From the NCBI RefSeq assembly GCF_002575655.3, contig NC_053040.3, positions 224,764,628 to 224,828,627 of the forward strand: 64,000 nt of DNA, given 5' to 3'. Within the stretch, counting starts at the first letter, position 1. Each line of letters starts with the position of its first letter. A model generated the notes under the pieces. The model worked only from the letters and a program-made list of their open reading frames with translations. It was not told where the DNA came from and did not search any database. Shown here in pieces: positions 57,507-64,000 of the stretch. The translations under genes and the position numbers were made by a program. Source of the stretch: Aegilops tauschii subsp. strangulata (lineage: Eukaryota; Streptophyta; Magnoliopsida; Poales; Poaceae).

Positions 57507-58457
57507 ATGCCTCCGAGACGTGATACCGGATTTGTCTTCCCACCGGAGCTCACTCAGTTGATCCAGCAACAGAATGCCTTGATGCAGTTGTTAGTTCAGA
57601 ACCAAGGCAACAACAACAACAACCCACCGCCACCACCTCCAGTTGACAACTTAGCCCATTTTCTGAGGTTGCAGCCGCCGGTGTTTTCCAGTAGCACTGA
57701 GCCAATAGTTGCGGATGACTAGCTACGCAGGATTGGAAGGGAGTTGACCACCACAGGTTGCACAGATGCTGAGAAGGTGCGTTTTGCCGCACACCAATTG
57801 GATGGATCAGCAGCCTCATGGTGGGAGAATTACACAGCCACTTTTCCTATAGCCAATATCACATGGGATCAGTTTTAGCAAGCATTCCGCACAGCCCACG
57901 TCTCAACTGGAGCAATGAGCATGAAGAAGCGTGAGTTTCACAACTTACGCCAAGGGAACCGTACTGTGGGGCAGTACGTGGATGAGTTTAGCAAGTTATC
58001 CCACTATGCCCCAGATGATGTGGCCACTGATGCCGCGAAGCAGGAGAAGTTTATGGAAGGGTTGCATGATGAGATGAGTATGCAGTTAATGGTGGCAACA
58101 TTTAACAACTACCAGGAGTTGGTAGATAAAGCTCTCATGATCGAAGGGAAGCAGCAGCAGATAGAGAGCCGCAAGAGGAAATATGGACAAGGGAAGTACA
58201 ATTCAGGAGCTCAGCAGAAGCCTCGCTTTACGCCAAACTCGGGAGGGCTTACCCATAACCATGGAGGCCACACTCACAATGGAGGAAGTTCTCATAATCA
58301 TAATGGCCCAAAGAATGGGAATGGGAATGGATCAAGCAGCAATCAGAACCACTCCAATCCAGCCACACCCGCCAAGAGGGACCTAAGTCACATTACTTGT
58401 TTCAAGTGCGGGAAGACTGGACACTATGCCACTGAGTGCCCTGAAGCAAAGAACTAA
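57507..58457 (+). pseudogene. gag: Gag of Gypsy 3, two in-frame TAG stops
   Basis: ATG 57507 (MPPRRDTGFVFPPELTQ). Stops TAG 57720 and TAG 57876 both fall where a conserved Trp is expected (after ADD and after ITWDQF). After a poly-Asn/poly-Pro stretch comes the Retrotrans_gag domain (VRFAAHQLDGSAASWWENY, REFHNLRQGNRTVGQYVDEFSKLSHYAP). A His/Gly/Asn-rich low-complexity segment and a CCHC knuckle CFKCGKTGHYATEC follow. The frame ends at TAA 58455-58457 but is in register with the protease beyond. Confidence 0.9.
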
Positions 58458-59216
58458 AATGGTAATGGGAGCTCTGGGAAGAAGCCCAATCCATTTAACA
58501 AAGGACAAGTGAACCATGTGAACGTGGAGGAGGTTAAAGAGCAGCCAGATGCAGTTATCGGTAAGTTTTTAGTTAAGTCGTTTACTGCAATCGTTCTTTT
58601 TTATACTGGTGCATCGCATTCATACATATCAAGGGAATTTGTGGATAAGTATAAGTTGCCCACTAAAGTTCTTAGGACACCTATGCTAGTAACCTCACCC
58701 GGAGCTGAGTATATGGCAAGCAGTGCATGTTTTCAGATGCCATTAACCATAGGTAGTCATGTTTTCCCCTCTGACTTGATAATTCTGGAGTCACAAGGAT
58801 TGGATGTGATACTAGGAATGGATTGGCTGTCGATGTATGGAGGAAACATCGATTGTGCCAGTAAGTCAATTCTGCTTACCACCCCGGAGGGAAAAAGGAT
58901 CAAGTATGTATCCATGCATGCGCCAAGGAGAACCCAAGTAAATTCTCTCACGGGAGTTGTTCAGGAGGAAGTGCCTGTTGTGAAGGATTACCCAGATGTA
59001 CTTCCAGAGGAGTTACCAGGCATGCCGTCAGATCGAGACATTGAGTTTTTGATAGAGCTGTTGCCAAGCACCGGGCCTATATCAAAGAGACCATACCGGA
59101 TGCCCGCGAATGATCTGGAAGAGATCAAGAAACATATTAAGGAGTTATTGGAGAAAGGTTACATCCGACGGAGTTCATCACCATGGGGAGCCCCAGTGCT
59201 TTTGGTTGAGAAGATG
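58458..59216 (+). pseudogene. pol: Protease and start of RT of Gypsy 3
   Basis: In frame with gag. The retropepsin box reads FYTGASHSYIS. The catalytic Asp is replaced by Tyr (TAT at 58602-58604), so the protease is inactive. The flap/second motif VILGMDWL is present. The RT N-terminus (RPYRMPANDLEEIKKHIKELLEKGYIRRSSSPWGAPVLLVEK) is intact up to about 59213. There the rest of RT, including its YxDD box, and most of RNase H are deleted and the frame shifts. Confidence 0.9.
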
Positions 59217-60894
59217 GTTGGAGCTCATAAAGGATTATGATATGAAGTTGCACTATCATCCAGGAAAGGCCAATGTCATAGCAGACGCCTTGAGCCGGAA
59301 AAGCTATGTCAATACGCTCGTGAGCGAAGGAATGCCAAAGGAGTTATCGGAGGATCTAAGGGAGCTACGTTTGGAGATAGTTCCTAAAGGTTTTGTTGCA
59401 GCATTGGTCCAGTCAACATTGTTGGGGAGGATTCAAGAAGCTCAAAAGGATGACAAAGAAATTGCCGAGATAAAGGAGAAGATGAGGGAAGGAAAAGCCA
59501 AAGGTTTTCGTGAGGATGAGCACGACACCTTGTGGTTTGAAGACCGGGTATATGTGCCCAATAATGCAGAGATCAGGAAGTTGATACTACAGGAAGCTCA
59601 TGACTCGCCATACTCGATACACCCCGGAAACACCAAGATGTATTTGGATTTGAAGGAGCATTTCTGGTGGACTGGTATGAAGAAGGATATTGCCGAGTAT
59701 GTAGCCGTATGTGATGTATGTCAGAGAGTGAAGGTAGAACATCAGAAGCCAGCAGGATTACTGCAGCCTATGCCGATACCCGAATGGAAGTGGGATAAGC
59801 TTGGCATGGATTTTATTAACGGATTACCCAGGACCCGATCGGCATATGATTCTATCTGGGTAGTAGTGGATCGCTTGACCAAGGTAGCTCACTTTATCCC
59901 AGTGAAAACCACCTATACAAGTGCGAAGTTGGCCAAGATATACATGACCAGGATCGTATGTCTGCACGGAGTTCTGAGGACCATCGTATCAGATAGAGGA
60001 ACACAGTTTACATCAAAGTTTTGGCATCAGTTGCACCAGACTTTGGGTACCAGGCTAGAGTTCAGTACAGCTTTTCATCCACAGACAGATGGACAGACTG
60101 AGAGAGTCAATCAGATTCTGGAGGACATGTTGAGAGCTTGTGCGCTAGACTACGGGTCTAGTTGGGATGATAATTTTCCCTACGTGGAGTTCTCTTACAA
60201 CAATAGCTACCAGGCCAGTTTGAAGATGTCACCGTTTGAAGCCCTGTATGGAAGAAGGTGCAGGACACCGTTGATGTGGGATGAAGTTGGAGACCGTCAG
60301 TTGTTTGGACCGAATTTGATTAAAGAGTCAGAAGAGAAGGTTAAGCTGATTTGAAATAGACTGAAGGTAGCTCAGTCCAGGTAGAAGAGTTATGCCGATT
60401 CAAAATGCAAGGAGGTAGCCTATGAAATCGGAGACAGAGCATATCTACGAGTGTCACCGCTGCGAGGAGTTAAGCGTTTTGGAGTTAAAGGAAAGTTAGC
60501 CCCGAGATTTGTAGGACCATACCGAGTTTTGGATCGTGTGGGAGAGGTTGCCCACAAGTTGGAGTTACCCGAAGGACTGTCAGGAGTTCATGATGTGTTT
60601 CACGTTTCTCAGTTGAAGAAGTGCCATGCGGAGATGGCCGATATTCCTCTAAGAGATACAGTGCCCCTGGAAGCAATTTAGTTAGACAGTGATTTGACAT
60701 ATGAGGAGAAACCAGTCAGGATTCTCGAATTTGCCAGCCGAGTTAATCGCAGCAAGGTTATCAAGTTTTGCAAAGTTCAGTGGAGTCACCATACTGAGGA
60801 TGAAGCCACCTGGGAACGAGAGGATGATCTACGGAAAGACCATCCAAACCTGTTTTCTAGCCAACCCGAATCTCGAGGGCGAGATTCATCTTAA
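59217..60894 (+). pseudogene. pol: RNase H end, integrase and chromodomain of Gypsy 3
   Basis: Starts inside RNase H (RRWLELIKDYDMKLHYHPGK, DALSRK). Integrase: His/Cys finger (HPGNTKMYLDLKEHFWW, CDVCQRVK) and the acidic triad as GMDFI, SDRGTQF and Glu in QTERVNQ, all present. In-frame stops are TGA 60352, TAG 60382 and TAG 60679. A GPYRVL/HDVFHVSQLK module follows. The C-terminal chromodomain (about 60703-60850) has VRILEF, FCKVQWSHH and EATWERE. Chromodomains on integrase steer chromoviruses to particular chromatin. The frame ends at TAA 60892. Confidence 0.92.
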
Positions 60895-60903
60895 GGGGGG
60901 TAG
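60891..60903 (+). other. Polypurine tract of Gypsy 3
   Basis: TTAAGGGGGGTAG directly upstream of the 3' LTR. Shares context with Gypsy 2 (37485-37525). Confidence 0.85.
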
Positions 60904-60906
60904 GTT

Positions 60907-63576
60907 TGTAACATCCCAAATTTTCAATTTGGAATGTTATACATAGGTCATTCATGCATCATATTTTATTGCATTTTGTTTCGCGATCCTCGAAATTCTA
61001 AGCAACTCAAGGACCCTCGGAGGGAGTTGGGGGTTTCACCGTTCTCATATTTGATTTTTTTTTTCAAATATCGAAACAAGGATCACTTTGGTTTTAATAA
61101 TTTTTCTCTCCGAAAATATTTCATATTTAAAATATATGAGAGGAGATAATATGACTTCTCCAAAATAAATGAAATATTGGAGGAAAAATATTAAAATCAA
61201 TTATTATATTTTATTTGGATTTTATTGCAATTTTATTTGAATTAGGAAAAATATCCGTTTTTCAAAATTGCATTAGAGGCCCAAATAAATGTTCACGTTG
61301 TCCTCTTATTTTTTAGAGGACCGTGAAAATTTATTTCAGGATTTTTGGAGTCCGTTTAGTATTTCTTTTAATCGTTTTTCTGCACGTCGGAATATTTTTT
61401 TTAAAAATCGAACCGACTTACCGGGCCGTGTCCGGCTAGGACACTTAGCCCGGGGCTTTATAAGCCGCGCCCCCGAGGCCCGAGTCGCCCCAGCCCCCAA
61501 AACCCTAGCGCCAGCGCCGCGCGCCGCCGCCGATTCCGCTCGCCGCGCCGCCGATCCCGCTCGCCGCCGCCGGCTAGCTCGCCGCCCCGCCTTGCCGCCT
61601 CGCGCCCGACTCGCCGGAGCCGCGCCGCTGCCGCACAGCCATCCCGCCGCCGCCTCGCCGTCCGTCGCCGGAGGTAGTCGCCGCCGCCGGTTTTCGCGAG
61701 AAAACCGTTCGGTTTTCTTTCGAAACCCTAGATCTCGTTTTTTATTAGATCGGTTTTTTTGGTCGGTTTATTCTTTTACCGGATGTTCGTCCGTACGTTC
61801 GTTTTAACGAACATTGTTCGCCCGTTAGCCGCAGACAGCGAACGTACGTTCGTTAGCCTGTTCATCAGTTTTTCTTTTTCCAGGGTTTTCTGCGATTATT
61901 TTCGATCGCGATTTCTGTCCTGATTTTCGTTTTAGTTTATCTTTTCGCTCGTTTATCGGAATCGGGCGATTCAAGCGCCTAGATCTTCGTCTCGAAGTTC
62001 TCTTTCTGTTTAACCAATTTGAACAAGATTTTGATACAGTAATATTTGACTTTAGTCCAGATTAGTAATTGGATCTTGTTTCTTTCGTAGTTTGAGTTTC
62101 GTTGCTCCCTTTGATTTGATTCTTTTTGCAAACCGGAGTTCATCATCTGAACTTTCTGGTTAGATCTTCTTATTTGAGTTTTACCCGTGCTTGTTTGCTT
62201 TAGTGCTTATGTATGCTATTATTTGTTTGCGATAGAATTCCCGGAGTGCGAAGCGTGCTACTATGAGTCACTAGGTTTTGCGGACCGTCAGCAAGGCAAG
62301 TAACACATTGATCATACTTCTTTCATACCCAGTTTTTATGCATTAGTTCCAATCCTCAAACTTTGCATGATTAGGAAGTGTTTAACTTGTGGGTATTGGG
62401 AAGTAGATGATGAGGTAGAACCTATTGCCCTGTTTATTATCAAACCCTTGGGAGTTACTTCTATGTATGCTTATTTGCTATGCTATGCTAGTAGACGTGG
62501 TTTGGGTTGAGAGATCCATGACAGATGTGAGATTGTTAATTAATGGTTAACTTAAGGTGGCAACTTCAATACACATCTGGGTGGATTGCTTGTGGGCACC
62601 TGGAGAATCTTGTGTTGTCCTAGGATATCTCGGAGTACCCGTGTGATCATCCTAAGGTCCGCCACCCAGGCTCAAAGGGATCATAAGATTTTTCATGCTA
62701 GAAACTTCCGTGTGCAGCCACAAGCTATTATGGGCTCTAGCATAGTTGAGTATGTTGCATGACCTCTTCCAGTGGTGGGCTAGCAGATGTAGAGGGAAAG
62801 TAGGTGTAACTGTCCACCCGGGGTTAGAGTTAATGTTTCTGAAAGACTGTGTCTCGGTCATCCGTTTCTCAAACGCCATGTAGTGTGAGAAATCCAACGG
62901 AGGAGATCGAATCTTGTGGGGAAAAGTGCGCAAACCTCTACAGAGTGTACAAACTAATCATGGTTAGCCGTGTCCCCGGTTATGGACATCTTGAGTATTT
63001 GGTTCTTGGATTATCATATGGATCTCATCACTCTAAATTAATTTTGATGGGTTGATAATTACTTTTAATTGGGATTGAGTTGGAGGAACCTTCTCAATGA
63101 TGTTTCAACTACCATGGTAGTTAAATAAAATATATTCCTTTGTTGTAGGGAAAAACTTGCTTTTCACAAAAACATTTTAACCATAATATGCATATAGTGA
63201 TAGCCTTTATCTGTTCATTATTCTACTGTGTTACATTGCCAGCATATTCCATGTGTTGACCCATTTTCGGGCTGCAATGTATCAAGTTGCAGACTTTTCA
63301 GACGAGGAGTAAGGTTCGCTAGGCCGTTGTCGTGCACTCAGCTATGCCATTGGAGTTGATGGACTCACTTTATCTTCCAAGCCTTCCGCTGTTATCTTGT
63401 TTAGATGGCCTTAAGCCATATTTACTATAATGAGTTCTCTTTGGAGACTATCGATGTAATAAGTGTGTGATTTCTACTCTGCTATAAATCCTTCGAGTAC
63501 TGTGTGTGTCAGCATTACCGATCCAGGGATGACACTGAAGCACAGAGACTTGACCATCTGAGGTCGGGTCGCTACA
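60907..63576 (+). repeat. 3' LTR of Gypsy 3
   Basis: 2670 bp, uninterrupted, ending GGTCGCTACA before TSD aagga. It has the same TATA-like box (61457-61464) and GC-rich leader (61495-61690). The 172-codon frame 61289-61807 is made of this GC-rich leader and is not a gene. The CGAAC/GTTCG cluster is at 61785-61865. Confidence 0.95.
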
Positions 63577-63581
63577 AAGGA
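63577..63581. repeat. TSD aagga (right copy)
   Basis: Matches 45055-45059. Confidence 0.95.
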
Positions 63582-64000
63582 ACGACATGCATTGGGTAGT
63601 ATTACGGCCGGAATTAAAAGCTCGGTATTAATTGGAGGGTACAACTAACATTTTTAGTGCTAAATCGAGGAAGGGACTTACAATAATGGATGCCCCTATT
63701 TTGCTCATGGGCCTGATAAACCCAGACGGAGGGACTACTACTGTGGGTTATGGCAAGGCCATAGATGTGTTGCCTCGGCATCCTGCTAGGCTCGGATTAC
63801 ACGGTGGCGAAAATGCTACGGAATCAATAAGTCTCGAACGACCAGCTTTTTTGCTTCTCGTCTTGACCTATCTCGTTATCGTCGCACGAATCTTGACGGT
63901 CTGCGCTTGCCACGTCATCACCTGGCAGTCGTTCGGGACGAAGCAAAAGTCACCCGAACCACTCCCTCGCCCTCTTCCCCTCATTTCCACCTAACTCTCT
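63582..64000. other. Unclassified, possibly low-copy DNA at the right edge
   Basis: No match to any element in this window. It becomes pyrimidine-rich at the end (CCCTCGCCCTCTTCCCCTCA), as in a grass promoter or 5' leader. A 120-codon plus frame (63632-63994) has no recognisable domain and is not called as a gene. It may lead to a gene beyond the window or belong to another transposon. Confidence 0.4.

Larger units (their letters stand above)
45060..63576 (+). mobile_element. Gypsy 3: chromodomain LTR retrotransposon (Tekay/Del-like), 5' LTR split by Copia 2
   Basis: Plus-strand element with LTRs of about 2.67 kb, TSD aagga, an initiator tRNA-Met PBS at 56462 and a PPT at 60891. The internal order is an extra upstream ORF, gag with CCHC, protease, (deleted RT and RNase H), integrase and chromodomain, which identifies a chromovirus. 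The C-terminal chromodomain sequence and large LTRs suggest the Tekay/Del clade. It is decayed, with several stops and a pol deletion. Copia 2 lies 33 bp inside its 5' LTR. Confidence 0.9.

Noticed and set aside
61289..61807. 172-codon plus-strand frame rich in Ala/Arg/Pro
   Set aside because: It lies wholly inside the 3' LTR of Gypsy 3 and arises from the GC-rich leader. The corresponding frame in the 5' LTR is not conserved.
63632..63994. 120-codon plus-strand frame at the right edge
   Set aside because: No recognisable domain, no splice or start context, and the window ends before any support could be found.

Overview
The window is plant nuclear DNA, almost certainly from a Triticeae grass (wheat, barley, rye or Aegilops). 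It is nearly wall-to-wall nested transposable elements of families typical of that tribe: a Copia LTR of the Angela/BARE-1/WIS type, a Gypsy LTR beginning TGATACGTCTCCAACGTATC of the Sabrina/WHAM type, a Sirevirus-type Copia resembling Maximus, and chromovirus-type Gypsy elements. No intact host gene, tRNA or rRNA gene is visible.

The nest can be read exactly, because each insertion with both ends in view has a matching 5-bp target-site duplication (TSD). (1) The oldest visible host is a Mutator-like DNA transposon (MULE): 27484-34495 plus 44114-44950, with its other end left of the window. It carries a Ulp1-like (C48) protease gene on + and a FAR1-type transposase gene on -, both decayed. 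(2) A minus-strand Angela/BARE-type Copia (window start to 27483) lies in it. That Copia holds a Sabrina/WHAM-like Gypsy (494-21348, TSD gggaa) in its pol and a solo LTR (24638-26148, TSD gtgcc) in its own LTR. (3) The Sabrina-like element holds a complete-length plus-strand Maximus-like Copia (3695-17532, TSD ctacc). (4) The right half of the MULE holds a non-autonomous minus-strand Gypsy (34496-44108, TSD tacat). (5) Just right of the MULE end, a plus-strand chromodomain Gypsy (45060-63576, TSD aagga) sits in unclassified DNA. Its 5' LTR was hit by a second Angela/BARE element (45093-53818, minus, TSD tgtta). (6) Unclassified, possibly low-copy DNA remains at 44951-45059 and 63582-64000.

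All coding regions belong to transposons and all are broken to some degree by stops, frameshifts, deletions or lost catalytic residues. The most nearly intact is the pol of the second Angela/BARE copy (46812-49802), with one TAG stop and an intact YVDD. The Maximus-like element has gag, pol and a long third ORF behind what looks like its own internal promoter, leader and intron. The two chromovirus-like Gypsies share LTR and PPT sequence and look like an autonomous/non-autonomous pair. Both carry an extra coiled-coil ORF upstream of gag.

The least explained signals are: a roughly 23-bp repeat with core CAACTGCAGTTG, clustered only in introns and intergenic parts of the MULE; a nonamer AATTC(C/T)TCA scattered through every part of the Maximus-like element; duplicated polypurine-tract modules in three unrelated element families; and a six-zinc-knuckle protein as the only product of the non-autonomous Gypsy. 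Family names rest on remembered terminal sequences and domain motifs, not on a search.
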